NCBI GenBank assembly: GCA_013339895.1
Contig: JABACO010000006.1
Coordinates: 3,800,320-3,864,319, forward strand
DNA length: 64,000 nucleotides
Reading direction: 5' to 3'
Source: Ephydatia muelleri
Lineage: Eukaryota; Porifera; Demospongiae; Spongillida; Spongillidae
Below, piece after piece: positions 43,343-55,099 of this stretch. Each line of letters begins with the position of its first letter. The stretch's first letter is position 1. The notes beneath the pieces are model-generated. The model saw nothing but the letters and a program-made list of their open reading frames with translations, did not search any database and had not been told where the DNA came from. A program made the position numbers and the translations under genes.

Positions 43343-43647
43343 GTGAGTATAATGAACCACTGCACAACTGGCAGAGATCGAGTTGGGAATCAGTGCACAT
43401 GCATTTCATTAGATGGAACTTCAGCTAAACATATCAAAAGGCTATTCTCACGTGTATGTATTGTACTGGGTATAAGGTAGAGTGGAACTCAGTACATATT
43501 CAATTTTATCTGCATTTACTTACTGCATATCATTACCAAACAACACTAAAATACTAAACCTATGAATTGTTTCTTTTTAAAAATAAAATAAAATGAAATC
43601 ACTACAACACTTGGTAAAAAAGCAAAAAACAAGTTCCATCTATTTAA

Positions 43648-43839
43648 CTGTTCTGTAAGCATCGTTACTCTCTAGTGGAATGGCATCTATTTTTGCCCAA
43701 CACCTCATAAGGTGCATTAGGAGTGGAAGGATGAGGTAATGTAGTTTTGGATGTTGTCTTGGTGACACAACTAATACATAATTATGGTCACCAACACTCC
43801 AAGAGAGAAGGTCATGATAAATGTAATGGAGAAGGTTTA
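43648..43839 (-). pseudogene. Decayed copy of the gene A membrane/tail exon
   Basis: Aligns with 1667-1890: same tyrosine-tail region, with a 12-13 nt deletion that removes the middle of the tail and a 4-nt insertion in the membrane segment. Downstream sequence to about 43430 also matches 1490-1660. Confidence 0.8.
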
Positions 43840-44002
43840 AAACTGCAGTGCTGGTCCAGTGGTGAGAGGCGTCTTCAATTTCGCGTTCTGACTTCCTCTT
43901 TCTGATGTGACCACACCCACATGTCTGTTATGAAACATACATCACTATCTATTTCATCATTCTCACAGCATGTGTGCATGTATTACTTGTAGTAAAATAC
44001 AC

Positions 44003-44236
44003 TTGATGGGAGGGGTTAGTGGTGTGTGCCTGATGGGAGGGGTTAGTGATGTGTGCCTGATGGGAGGGGTTAGTAATGTGTGCCTGATGGGAGGGGTTAG
44101 TGATGTGTGCCTGATGGGAGGGGTTAGTGATGTGTGCCTGATGGGAGGGGTTAGTAATGCGTGCCTGATGGGAGGGGTTAGTGGTGTGTGCCTGATGGGA
44201 GGGGTTAGTGATGTGTGCCTGATGGGAGGAGTTAGT
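44003..44236. repeat. 27-bp minisatellite (about 8.7 units)
   Basis: The unit contains gatgggaggggttagtgatg. A multiple of 3, so it shows false open frames on both strands. Confidence 0.94.
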
Positions 44237-45467
44237 AGTATGGGGTGGCGGGGGCAGGGGAGGGGTTGCAGCAACATACATGTATTAACCACAGGGTGTC
44301 TTCTGTTTTGCATTCATATACATGCTGAAAACAAGAGGCTACGGAGGAACTCCAGTTCTGCCTGCTATGATGTTGATTATTTGTTTGCTAGTTCCTCCTC
44401 CCCCAAATGTACGAATCATAAGCCGTCATATGCATAGCCAAGTACAGAGCCATGTTGATAAAACAAACATTGAAAGAGAAGATATTTGCATCCAAACATG
44501 TAATTTTGAAAAGGGAGGGCTTTTGGAAAAAAGCCTTGGCGGCCTAAGTAAAAGAGGTCATGGCAGCAGCAATTTGTCTCTTTGAATATTATGCAACATG
44601 GATCTTAGTCTGGGGACTGGCTCTTGTACAGTCCTCAGACTAGCTGATATCTTGGTATAAATAATGATGGGTCTGGCATATAAACCTTTTGCATGCATAT
44701 GAATTATCATGACACATTATTGGCATTTGGTCCTCACTGATATTGGCTCTAAGTCTTTGGATTAATTCTTTGCATGGTATGTGTACACATACACAGTGTG
44801 TGCCTATGGCTCTATGCTGTTGTTCCATTGTGAGACCTATTCTGGGATAGTTCCGTGTGTGCAGTGAAGGAAATATAATGCAAACTGCATATGCAGCTAT
44901 CTCTATTGTTCTGTTTCCACTGTAAGAAATGAAAACCCCCACCCCTGGTCACAAAGGATTAACTGCACACTTTGCAGGGAGTTGGGAATCAGTGCACACA
45001 CATTTTGTAACATGGATAGCATGCTGTAACATATTCCTTATATTTGGGTCAAGTGACATGTATGTGTGACCTTGATTTGCAAGGAGAGGAGTTGCTTTGA
45101 AAACAAATGCAGCTTGCAAATTGTTTTAATGACTGGATAGAAATTATAACATAAGAAACTACTTCATATGCTTACTTTCCAATTAACTGAAACAAATTAT
45201 GTATCATAACGGTACAACTATGAACTTCATGATTTTTATTAATTATCTTGCTATTAAGTTTTTATAAACTCGGTTAGTCTACAAACTAGCTGCAAGCACG
45301 CATATTACAGACACAGAAGTAAACTGTAAACTTGTATTTATCCTTTATTCGTACACCACAAATCAAATAGTAATACGGAGAAATAACCGCATGAAACACA
45401 GAGTACGTACATTAGGTGCATGCAGCTGAAAGGCTTCTATTCAAATAGCACCATCACTTTTACATAC
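44237..45467. other. No gene seen
   Basis: Nothing conserved was recognised between the 27-bp satellite and the minus-strand FN3 exon. Confidence 0.4.
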
Positions 45468-45749
45468 ATGAGACGTAGAGTGTGGTAGGGTAACTTGAAT
45501 TACTTGAACCAACACAGTTGATGGCCACTGCTGAGATAGTGTAGTTGGTGCCAATTGTCAGACCAGTGAAGGTGACCATTGCAGACCCTTTGAGAAAAGC
45601 TGGTGTAGAATTGCTGTACACATAGCTGCTATTACTGATGGTGACACTGTAGCTTGTAGGAAGACCACCACTGGAGGAGGGGTTCACTACCACTAGTACC
45701 ATGTCTGCACCAATGGTATTTGCCACAACATTTGGACTTTCAGGAGGAC
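45468..45749 (-). CDS. Isolated intact FN3 exon, gene A type
   Basis: 282-nt phase-1 exon with ttttcag acceptor and GTATGT donor; it encodes GPPESPNVVANT, VLVVVNPSSSGG and AINCVGSSNSS. The upstream intron (to about 46200) matches 2907-3290 of gene A. With 43648-43839 it forms a partial gene A copy lacking Ig and signal exons. Confidence 0.75.
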
Positions 45750-46316
45750 CTGAAAATATTACATAATTATTATAAGTATTTAGATAATATCTTGATCTGT
45801 ACATTAACTCGTATGTAAATTAATGGAAGGAGTAAGCTATATACTTGCATATTATTTATTTCTTAGCATTGAATCACAACAAAAGCATATAGACCTGCTA
45901 ATGTGGGAAGGATTGAAACTAATTCACAATCAATTTACTTAAATTAATTAAAATCAACAAAAGACTGTTGATTTATACATTTTGGTTAACAGTGTTCACA
46001 CTTTGGTGGGATGATGGCAAATATGCATTCCTTTGAATATACATGTTGCAAATGCTTAGCATTCATTTTTGTTTTCCAATGGCAGATTATCTTGCAAATG
46101 ATTTATTTATAATAATACATTAATTGCAAACTTAATATGTTGCCATGGCTGCATGAGAAAACCTCCCTTAATACATGTATGATGGTAACGTGATGCATAT
46201 GGAGAAATGAAAGGTCACCAAAGTTGTAAAGTTACAGTTTTTTTGTTTCTGAGATTCCATCATATGTCTTCTGTTGTGCATATTTAGAAAGACCTAATAT
46301 GATTTTTTTCGTTTTA

Positions 46317-46558
46317 TATAAAATATTCATGAATACGGGCTATTTATAATTTACCTATATTGATAATTACTAACTATTCCATGATGATATTTCACTTGCG
46401 GCAACGGAATCTTGTTTCTCAGTATCCTCTGTCTTCCGTTTTTATAAAATATTCAAGAATACGGCTATTAATAATTTACCTATATTGATAATTACTAACT
46501 ATTCCATGATGATATTTCACTTGCGGCAACGGAATCTTGTTGCTCAGTATCCTCTGTC
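46317..46558. repeat. Two-copy tandem repeat, unit about 120 bp
   Basis: Both copies contain gataattactaactattcc and cttgcggcaacggaatcttg; a third partial ttcacttgcggcaaca lies at about 46774. Confidence 0.85.
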
Positions 46559-47360
46559 CATTGTAAAATCTAAATCTAAAATCTAAATCTAAAATCGCGT
46601 GAAGTTTTTAAAATGATATTCATCAATCCTCAATCAATCCTATATTGAACCTGCTGCCGCAGGTTCAGATGCCTCCTTTATATTGAAAGTTTTGGTTCCT
46701 GGAGGCAAAATAGTGCTTTCCATAGACAAGTACATAACATGCAGTTTTTCTGACCTAATTACAGTTGGATTTTTCACTTGCGGCAACAGATTCTGGTACA
46801 CTACACACGAGTGTGTTTTACTGTATATGTAGTGAAAACATTTTTTACCTTAAACCTGTCAGTTCCTGGAGGATTTATATTATAATGGTCATTGGTGCTC
46901 ATGATCAATGATTACTATTAAAAATGGCGGTCAATGCCATATATGGCGCTACTCTAGTAACACCCCATTTGGAAAAATTAGTACTACTGAAGCATCACGT
47001 TGACATTAATACATAATTTGGCGCAATAGCTCAATTTATAATTTCTGCAAGATATTTAAACTAACACCTCAAGTCACTTTTTTCCCCCATATACAAGGTC
47101 AGTTACTTTAGTACGTACGTATTACACTCTGTGTGTGTACCGATACGCTTGCGTTTATGCATGTATGCCTATAAGAAGGCTTACCAGAGATAATGTATGC
47201 ATTACCTCTGGGCTTACTACCCAACTTTCAATCCACCATTATTGTATATGCGTGCGTTGACACCGAGTAGAAAAACGCAAGCTTCCAACCCGCCTGTGAC
47301 ACGCACATACACACGCATGCCATACCACGCACCCACACATTGGCAAGGCTTTTGGAGAAG

Positions 47361-47544
47361 CACTGCGCCACAGCATTTCGTATGCAGAGTTCTGCGGAGT
47401 CTGCATATCACTCCATTGCAGATGAGTATCATTGAAGTGTTCATATGCAGAGGTCTGCATATGAACACTTCAATGATACCCGTCTGCATATGGTTGATAT
47501 GCAGACTCTGCACAGCTCTGCATACTAAATGCTGTGGCGCAGTG
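47361..47544. repeat. 184-bp hairpin (about 90-bp arms)
   Basis: Starts cactgcgccacagcattt and ends with its mirror; the centre is gtgttcatatgcagaggtct/gcatatgaacac. Almost no loop. A MITE-like foldback or snapback structure. Confidence 0.92.
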
Positions 47545-48399
47545 AAGGGCGTTCGGATATGGGAAGGCATGGTATGATGTATTAGGCCAAGCCTGGAAAT
47601 AGGCATACATCGGGGCACACTGGCATACACACGTTGGGGCATACAACTAGGAGAGGGAAAAGTTGTAGGCATGCAGCTACATGTATACATACATAGAGCC
47701 ATGTGCATGTGTGTGTGTTAGAGATATGCAGATCTTATACTTGTAGGCTTTTTTAAAAGTGACTGCATGCCACAATCTTTTGCTGAGCTGGTTACACGTA
47801 CACATACCATCAGTTGCTTTCCAACCACTGGGGTTTTAAGATCAATGCAATTATGAAATGTGGTATACATACAGCACTGTGGTCATTATGCAGGCTGTCT
47901 ACTGTTTGTGTGAAAAAAAAAATCATTGTGAGCTTGAGTGCAAAGTACAAGTGGTTAGTTAATCTCCTCCTCCTTGTCCTGTAAAGCAGGTGTCATCACT
48001 CGCCACAATCATCTGTGTAATGTGTTGTTGATAATGCCCACCTTGGAGTGAGGGTATCTAGTCTGGTAGCAGTCTTACACCTGACCTAAGCCATACCTGG
48101 CCAGCGGATGTACAGTACTTGCCCTCAATTGGGAGAGAGGGAAACATGCAGCCTTTGACATCACGATGACCTCTCACTTAATTATTTCAATTCTAACTGC
48201 ATCAAGCCTTCTGAAGGGGCTGCAGCAGAGGAGGCTGAGACCAGAAAGCATAAAATCAATGACCCAAAGTGTTGGAGCTTTGCTAAGTGTATACAGCATA
48301 CCAAAACGATCTTTATGTGTACATTTGCAAATGTATATGTATATACAGAACACCATGGACCAATTAGCCAAGCTTGAAATTGAGGCAGCAACCTCTCCA

Positions 48400-48410
48400 T
48401 AACACACACA

Positions 48411-48450
<40 letters not shown>

Positions 48451-48488
48451 CACACACACGCACACACACACACACGCACACACACAAC
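48400..48488. repeat. CA microsatellite
   Basis: (ca)n with gacac and cgcac interruptions. Confidence 0.95.
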
Positions 48489-49109
48489 ACATTAGTAAAC
48501 TAGTTCGTGACGTAAAGCACTGGATTGTAGCTGGGTAGTATACATGTGCAGTGTTCTATGTTGTGTGTGTGATGAAGCTTGCTGCGTGCACAGGCGACGC
48601 TGCACAAAGTTTGTTGTAAAGTCATGGGCTGGGGGGAAGGTTTAAGGAGGGAGTGCGTTTTGTGCTGGTCATGCATGTGTGCTACTTGTTGTTAGGAGAG
48701 GAGAGAGGCCATTGAGAAGACACCTTGGAGAAGTGACTAAGCTTATTAATAGTAAGGGGAGAGGTTTGAGAACCAACTTTGAGGTTGTTGGTAGAAGTCC
48801 AGACTACATTAGCAGTGGTAAAGGTGGTTTTAGTGTTACATAAACTTTACCACGGCAACAGACTTTACAATTTCTGATATATGCTAAACGTTTCGCTTGC
48901 ACGAGAGCCTGAAAACTGTAGAACGGTTGGTTGTGGATGATTTGTGCAAATCCAGCCAGGTGCGCTGTGCTGTTAATTAATGCTGCCAATTGAGTGTTCC
49001 ATCTGTGTACAAAGTCAAAACTGATGTTCAAAAACGTGTACACTGTATGTGTAAATATCCATGCAAAATTGCGCCATTTCCTGCCATGAAAGAACAATCG
49101 TATTTGCTG

Positions 49110-49118
49110 CAGGGGCGT

Positions 49119-49164
<46 letters not shown>

Positions 49165-50554
49165 GGGGCTCAGGCACCCCCTCCAACTATTTGGGCGTAG
49201 CCCGACCTTCGCGTTGTCGGCCCGACCTTCCGCCTAAACGCGAATGTCGGCCTACGCCCCAAGTACTTTCAACCATCAAACGAACGAAATAATGAAAAAC
49301 GACCATCTAATAGGTAACAAGCAGGCGTGGTAATTTAATTCAATCCACGTCAAATATTATGACGTAATGACGAAGCGGACGATTAAAGGAACAAACACTT
49401 CAATCCTGGCGTATTTCCAGAAAATGTAACCATAGATAATATAGTAGAATCTCTGGTGTAATCTTCTGCACCGCAAGTAACCAGTGTTTCAACCTTGGAT
49501 CAGCTGGATCAGTCACTGCAACCACAGGTACAATTAATGGTTGTGTTCGATTATTTTTTTATGTACAATGTTAATACTAGTTGGGTTCTGTTGACGTCAA
49601 CCATGAATCCTGGTGAAACTGCTAGTCTTGATGACAGCAATGGTCTGCAGGCTGAGGCCAAAGACATTGTTGCTGCAGTAGAGGAGGTAGATAGTGTAAT
49701 ATCAACACTGCAAGATGTCAGGGATAATATCAGTACCCACCATACGAGCTGGTACAGTATAGTGGAAGAAATGTGCTCAGACATATGTACAGAACCATCT
49801 CTACCCAGAAGGTGTGGACAACAAGTTCACAGAAGTAACATTCCTACACACACTCCATCTGATTACTATTGTCACTGCATCTCCTTCCCTTTTACTTGAC
49901 CACCTGTTGTCTGAGATGCAATTGAGGTTTACAAAACACCATCAAACGGCTTTACTAGGACTATCTATAGTGCCTTCAGTCTTGGTGACGAGAATTTAAC
50001 ACTACGGTTTTGAAGTTTGCAGATAGCTACACGGGTGATCTTCCATCAGCAGATTGCATCCACAGTGAGCTGCATTGCTGGCAAATGAAGTGGAAACAGC
50101 AGCATAGGGAAAACAGCTTGCCAAGTACCCCCTCCCCTGCATGGCTCTGCCAAGTACCCCCTCCCCTGCAAGGCTCTGAAACACACCACTTCAATGTACC
50201 CAATATCATAGCTCTTATCAGTATCTGTGCACTTTCCCCGTCACAACATGCTCGGCAGAAAGGTCATTTAGTGAGCTAAAGCGGATAAAAACTGCTTTGA
50301 GAGGCTACCCGGACTATAACTTCTGCATATACACCGCGACATCCCTATCAGTGTACCATGCCAGAAGCGATTGATGAATTCGCTCGACGCCATCCTCGGC
50401 GATTGCTATTAGTGGATATTCTTGCCGATTGAACATACTATGCATTAAACTTTGTTGTGTTAACCATGAAGGAATAATGCACAGTGGTGTGATCGCCAAA
50501 ATTTGCGCAGATCCCTTCAGCACCCCCCTTCCTAAAATCCTGGATAAGCGCCTG
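49110..50554 (+). mobile_element. Second hAT element, decayed
   Basis: The left end is CAGGGGCGTATTGG followed by 38 G (49122-49159). The right end is CCTGGATAAGCGCCTG, an imperfect mirror. The interior carries a transposase remnant of the MYM-zinc-finger hAT type. A convincing 8-bp target duplication is not visible. Its ends differ from those of the 14442 element, so it is another family. Confidence 0.72.
49495..50400 (+). pseudogene. hAT transposase remnant
   Basis: Blocks in different frames: AKDIVAAVEEVDSVISTL, HHTSWYSIVEEMCSDI, PRRCGQQVHRSNIPTHTP (to 49899); then LDHLLSEMQLRFTKHHQT (49814-49999), LKFADSYTGDLPSADCIH (50010 on), and CSAERSFSELKRIKTALR followed by AIDEFARRHPRR in shifted frames (about 50245-50400). 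The SAERSFS block is the hAT dimerisation region. A 28-bp tandem duplication (about 50118-50175) and frameshifts disable it. Confidence 0.8.
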
Positions 50555-51949
50555 TGCTGTATACCTAAACGGCAGATGGAGTTCTTATCTAGCCACAACT
50601 GTAAGGTCTGCACCAGTGCATGGTAAGTTTACACAACGCAACCTGAGCCCACAATTCACCTTTCTGTGAACTGTCGCTAAAAGAGTAAAAAAGTCCAGCG
50701 AGCTCCTGCGTGTAATCATAGACAGTAAAGTCTACTTTACTATGTTTGGTGTAATTCAACGATTCGCACGCAACACAGGACTGCAAACAGTGCTCTCTAC
50801 TTATGTACTGTGAGGGTCTGGGTACCCGTTTACGTCCGTACTGGCTCTATTGTGGACTATTGGGCGGGGCGCCGGGGCTGCGCCACCTTTCGGGGGCCGC
50901 TGGCCTGACCATTGAATGTATTGTTGTATTGTGTCTTTGTGTGTGAGTCAGTATTTAATGCGGGTACATTTGGAAATAAATATCTTGGTGTTGGAGAATT
51001 GCCGATCCTTGCTCTGCGGCACAGTACTACGCGTTAGACGTATAGGCTGTATATTGGATAGGATAGGATAGTATAGTATCCGTCACATGTACGAAGTGGG
51101 CCTATAGTAGGCCTACATGTACATGGGAATGAGCCTATTCTAAAGACCGATCACGTGCATCTGGCCATGGCAAGCACAGTGGAAGCTCAAACTGCTGAGG
51201 AAGCCAAAGTTTGTCCAAGACTGAGTCGTGTGACAGGAAGCCCGTAATAGGTCTGCAGGTGCCAGCCAGCCAGCCTGAATCTTGCAGTTAACAGAAATAT
51301 CAACCAGTTTCAACGTTTGATGCGTGGCCATGGTACACCAAAAATGAGACACACTTGCATGCTAGCCTGGCGTAGCACAGCCACGCGGAGGGTATGCTAC
51401 GCCAGGTTACTTACAACTATACAAGACATATTTATATGAGTACAGTTCATAGTCCCGTTCATGGTACCGGAACTAGTAGAAGCGGGCCAGTATTGAACGT
51501 GTGTTGGCTGATCAAAGACAGACTGAGGCGCGGCTATAAAGCTCAGTTGCTACCTAAAAGCATTTCCGCAAAAAGTTATGTGTTGAGGGATCTCGTGCGC
51601 AAGCGTGCTAACTAGTTCATGACGTTTATAAAGCACGACTTACTGCATTACGTAATGACTGCGACCGCAATTACTGATTACTTTTTCTTTGACAATTTTT
51701 AGCACTTTTCCTTTCAGTACAAATGCCATAAAATATATATAGTTATGATTTTCCGATTTTTCCTCTATCCACTGATGCAATTGGAAAATATTTTTGACTT
51801 AAAATGCATAGATGTCCTCTCGATGATTGGAATTTCTGGATAGGAACACTGGCTTGGATTAATGTGCTTGCATGCATGAGCGTTGCTGGGCCCATTTGTT
51901 TTAAGTTCCTTACTTGTTACTTAAAATTGTTAGTAATAATGGAATAATA
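50555..51949. other. No gene seen
   Basis: A GC-rich patch at 50860-50910 and an aaataaata motif near 50978 could belong to an LTR or transposon end, but nothing firm supports this. Confidence 0.35.
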
Positions 51950-52098
51950 CTGGGGGTACCATCCCCACCAAACATGGTACCCTGAGGCTAATACATTATG
52001 TTTGGAGCACAGCCAATTATAGGTCCTGGTTGTCTGCATTATCCCAAACCCTGTATTATGAAGTTGATTCATGCTCACCTTGTTTGTACATTTCACAG

Positions 52099-52225
52099 AA
52101 AATTGTATGCAGCTGTGCAGGTTGCCCCAGCAGCTAGGAGCCCAGCTTCTAGAAGAGGAGGAAGAGGAGAGCCTACAAGTACTGGTCAGCAGCAGGATGT
52201 GTATTACTCCACAGTCAAATCCTAA
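52099..52225 (+). pseudogene. Copy of the gene C last exon with 2-nt deletion
   Basis: 127 nt instead of 129: tga is reduced near the start (aaaattgtatg), so the phase-0 entry meets an early stop. Downstream of it the old frame still reads SRRGGRGEPTSTGQQQ and VYYSTVKS-stop, where VYYSTV fits the ITIM consensus. Confidence 0.72.
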
Positions 52226-52511
52226 AAAAGTTATACATGTACATGTACATGTACCCCCTTTTGTCTCATTACTTTGCAATTTGGTGTACCATTTTCTGTT
52301 GGACATGATATATTATTCCACACACCCTTCTACAAGCTATAAGAATTAATTCGTTTAGGTATGAACAAAGAATGCAAATTGTACATGTACATGTATGTGC
52401 ACATCATTTACATGTATCAATGTTTTTTCATGCTGTCCCAGAATTGAAGCTTGCAGAGGCTATACACTGTACTTGTGTGTATAATGTCATAAGATACTAA
52501 CATGTTTACAG

Positions 52512-52683
52512 CACTCTGCACTAACGCTATATGGGCGACCAGTCCAACAGACCAGCTGACAGTGACCTGGACCCTTCCCACTACTGGTGTTCCTACCAGC
52601 TACAATGTCACTATCAATGACAGTAGTAGTCCTGTGGTCATAACTGATAATGGATCATCAGTGCATACCCACACCTTCACTGG
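52512..52683 (+). pseudogene. FN3 exon truncated after HTHTFTG
   Basis: Homologous to 43073-43342 up to ttcactgg at 52683, then unrelated sequence begins with tgttctcttgac. About one third of the domain is missing. Confidence 0.82.
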
Positions 52684-53163
52684 TGTTCTCTTGACATGAG
52701 TAATGGCATCTCTTGCAGGCTCTCTGTTGACGGTGCCTGCCTCGACATGCCTGTTGCCGGCCTCAACATACCTGTGCCTGCTTTTTCACACCTTTCCACT
52801 AACACTTATTTCCTGTTGTTCATTTATCTATAAATAGTGTGTTTTCTGTGCATGATGTTTCTATTTCTATTTCTACTGTTCTTCGTGCAATAAAAGTGAT
52901 TCAAGTTTAGCTGTGCAATCCTAAGGTCCTAATTTCACGATCCATCGCGTTATTCCCATACGAAAACACGACAGGATCAAGTGGCGTAGACGGCAGGATC
53001 GCTTAGGATGGCAGAGACGGATAAACTCATCGAATTACTGCAACAGCAGATTGGCTGCTTCCTCCGTTTCCATAGCGACCGTTATTGCTCTAGCAAAGTG
53101 AGTTCGCCGTCTTTAATCTTGAACAGTGCTTTAAAACCGCTTCATTTTTCACAGAGCACATAA
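52684..53163 (+). mobile_element. LTR-like fragment with gag-like start
   Basis: The insertion begins TG at the FN3 break. It carries ctataaatag (TATA-like, about 52830) and gcaataaaagtg (polyadenylation-like, about 52888), then after a short spacer an ATG at 53008: MAETDKLIELLQQQI. A start of this LLQQQ type is familiar from gag proteins of gypsy-like retrotransposons. The frame closes at 53163. Exact LTR ends, a second LTR and a primer site were not established. Confidence 0.45.
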
Positions 53164-53972
53164 AACGGGTGCGTAGAGCTTCATCAGCGGGTCGTGGATT
53201 TCTGAGAAGTCGCACGTAACAGCATCATGACGGATGCGTGCGCCAATTCCTGAATCGTCTCGCCTGGTTTGCGATCCTCCAGGCCACTGCGAGATGGTCT
53301 GTTGGGTTTGGTCAAAGGAGGTGCTCATGCAGTAATCCTACGTAAGGACATTGGCTATGCACATGCACATACACTATTAGCATTAGCATAAACACCACAC
53401 ATTGAAGGAACTTACTTCCTCCGATACCATGAATCAGTATTAATATCATCACCTGCAATATTTCCATTTTCTACAAGAAACCATGTAGGTTAAATATAGT
53501 AAGGTAGGTACATGTACAGGTATGCTACAACTGTGGCATACATAACTACAGTTCATCGACGAATGCAATCACTATAAGCAATTATACCGGGAATAGCCTC
53601 GTGCTTTAATTGCAATCCTTCCTAACTGTATAAGGAACGTTCTATACGAAAATGGTCTTGTGGATTTTATTTTATAACATAAAATTTAAATCGATATATC
53701 TTCCGAAATATTAACGCTATCGGGTTGCTATTTTAACACAACATACCACACCATTACTATATGTGAAAAGCCATTTTGGTGTCTTACACATGCGGGGTAC
53801 CGACGTTTCAAGGTCCGATACCCCGTGGGGTTCAAAACGGCCACATCTTCAGGTAGGAGTGTCCAAATCGGTTCAAAATAGATACCTATGTAGAAGGGTC
53901 CTACCGCTATTGATTTGTTCTGTTCGTTAATTTTTGCTTTATCCGTTATGGAGACACAAGTGTGCAAAGAAA
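53164..53972. other. No gene seen
   Basis: No conserved coding segment recognised on either strand. Confidence 0.35.
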
Positions 53973-54058
53973 TTGCATATTTCCCGGGCGTATATTAACG
54001 CATTTCGAGGACGTCCTCGTAATACGTTAATGGCGCGTAACGCCCGGGAAATATGCAA
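53973..54058. repeat. Inverted repeat (about 40-bp arms)
   Basis: Starts ttgcatatttcccgggcg and ends with cgcccgggaaatatgcaa; the centre is cgaggacgtcctcg, itself palindromic. Confidence 0.9.
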
Positions 54059-54179
54059 GTACATGTACCGGTATACACATGAGATATCGATATACTACAC
54101 TGCAAAACAACGGTACAAATGATTTATGGGTTATTGACACAGCATTGAAACAAGTGTGAATAATAACATAAACATATAT

Positions 54180-54634
54180 AATCATCATCAAAACAGATTC
54201 ACATCCTTATAGACATATAGATTGTAATACGACAGATACAATGATTTCAATTTCAGTAGCCCATGTACCCAATAACTGCATCTTTGACTGTTCTATGTAA
54301 GCATCCATTGTTTCAACATCATTAAAAAGACAGGACAATTGAGGATGTGCTGAGTTATCAATCATGTAGGTAAGGCAAACTTCATGATGATATTCCTGTG
54401 AACCAGTAAGTGTAAATGAAAGAGCTCGAAAATAGAATTACCATCAGGAACAATTCTTGTTGTTGAAGATGGACAGTGATTCACTGAAACCATTACATGT
54501 ACATGTGTAGTGCAAGAGCTATGTTCCATGTTTCCATCAATGTATGGGAGCCCGAGTAAATTGCAATGATCCTTTTGCCATTCTGTACGTACAGGTATAT
54601 AACAAATTTTGAGGGGTATACTCATTTTCAACAA
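54180..54634 (-). pseudogene. OTU-protease-like remnant, catalytic Cys replaced by Ser
   Basis: OTU enzymes are cysteine deubiquitinases with a DGNC(L/F)F nucleophile motif. Here the minus strand reads CYIPVRTEWQKDHC, NLLGLPYI, then STTRIVPDGNSIFEL with Ser where Cys is expected. In another frame downstream it reads MIDNSAHPQLSCLFND and LLGTWATEIEIIVSVVLQ, close to the G-W-(G/A)-x-x-x-E-I block of OTU domains, then an in-frame TAA. It would be inactive as an OTU protease even if expressed. Its position downstream of the minus-strand integrase remnant suggests one integrase-OTU gene of the transposon-derived type I recall from sponges and corals. Confidence 0.58.
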
Positions 54635-54848
54635 TATCTATATGTATGTCAAGTTCTCATTAACAATAACGACCTGGCAATATGAGGTATTTTGCCCCTC
54701 TTTCTGCTGTAATTTATCTTCTGTATTTTTGAGGCATGTATCACATTTTTCTTCCATTCTCGAATCTCCTTTCTTGCATTGGTTAAGTATACACGACAAC
54801 AATCCTAAATAATTAACAAAATTATTAAACAGTTATTGAAGTTACATC

Positions 54849-54960
54849 CTAGTTGGCATCTAGGCTGGCAATCGCCTGCTCCAAGCCAAAGTCGGGGTCG
54901 TTATAAATGATCTTTACGGCAGGCTGAACACTTGCCTCATACGATCAATTTCTTCGGCCA
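54849..54960 (-). pseudogene. Short exon-like segment between integrase and OTU remnants
   Basis: Reads SYEASVQPAVKIIYND, PDFGLEQAIASLDAN-stop (stop 54849-54851). Acidic, coding-like composition; another frame upstream reads TILLRMAEEIDRMRQVF. Function unknown; it may end the integrase-containing protein. Confidence 0.35.
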
Positions 54961-55099
54961 TCCTTAGTAGGATGGTGTCCACACGAATTTTGCGTTTGTT
55001 AGTTATTTATGTATCAGTGTATGTATATATTGTAGTGTATGTAAAAAAATGTTCGAAGTTACATGTATTCACTTACCCTGTCTTGCTGAGTATGTGCAT

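Larger units (their letters stand above)
46559..49109. other. No gene seen; hairpin and microsatellite
   Basis: Holds the 184-bp hairpin at 47361-47544 and a CA repeat at 48400-48488. No conserved coding segment. Confidence 0.45.
51950..52683 (+). repeat. Partial copy of the 42480-43250 block
   Basis: Intron, last exon and following FN3 exon appear in the same order as at 42480-43250 (gggggtaccatcccc, aattataggtcctggtt, then the two exons). Confidence 0.82.

Noticed and set aside
44003-44313. LMGGVSDVC / TNPSHQAHI repeats as proteins
   Set aside because: Artefacts of the 27-bp satellite.
50820-51000. Second LTR end near 50.9 kb
   Set aside because: A GC-rich patch and aaataaata were seen but no matching repeat or TG/CA ends.
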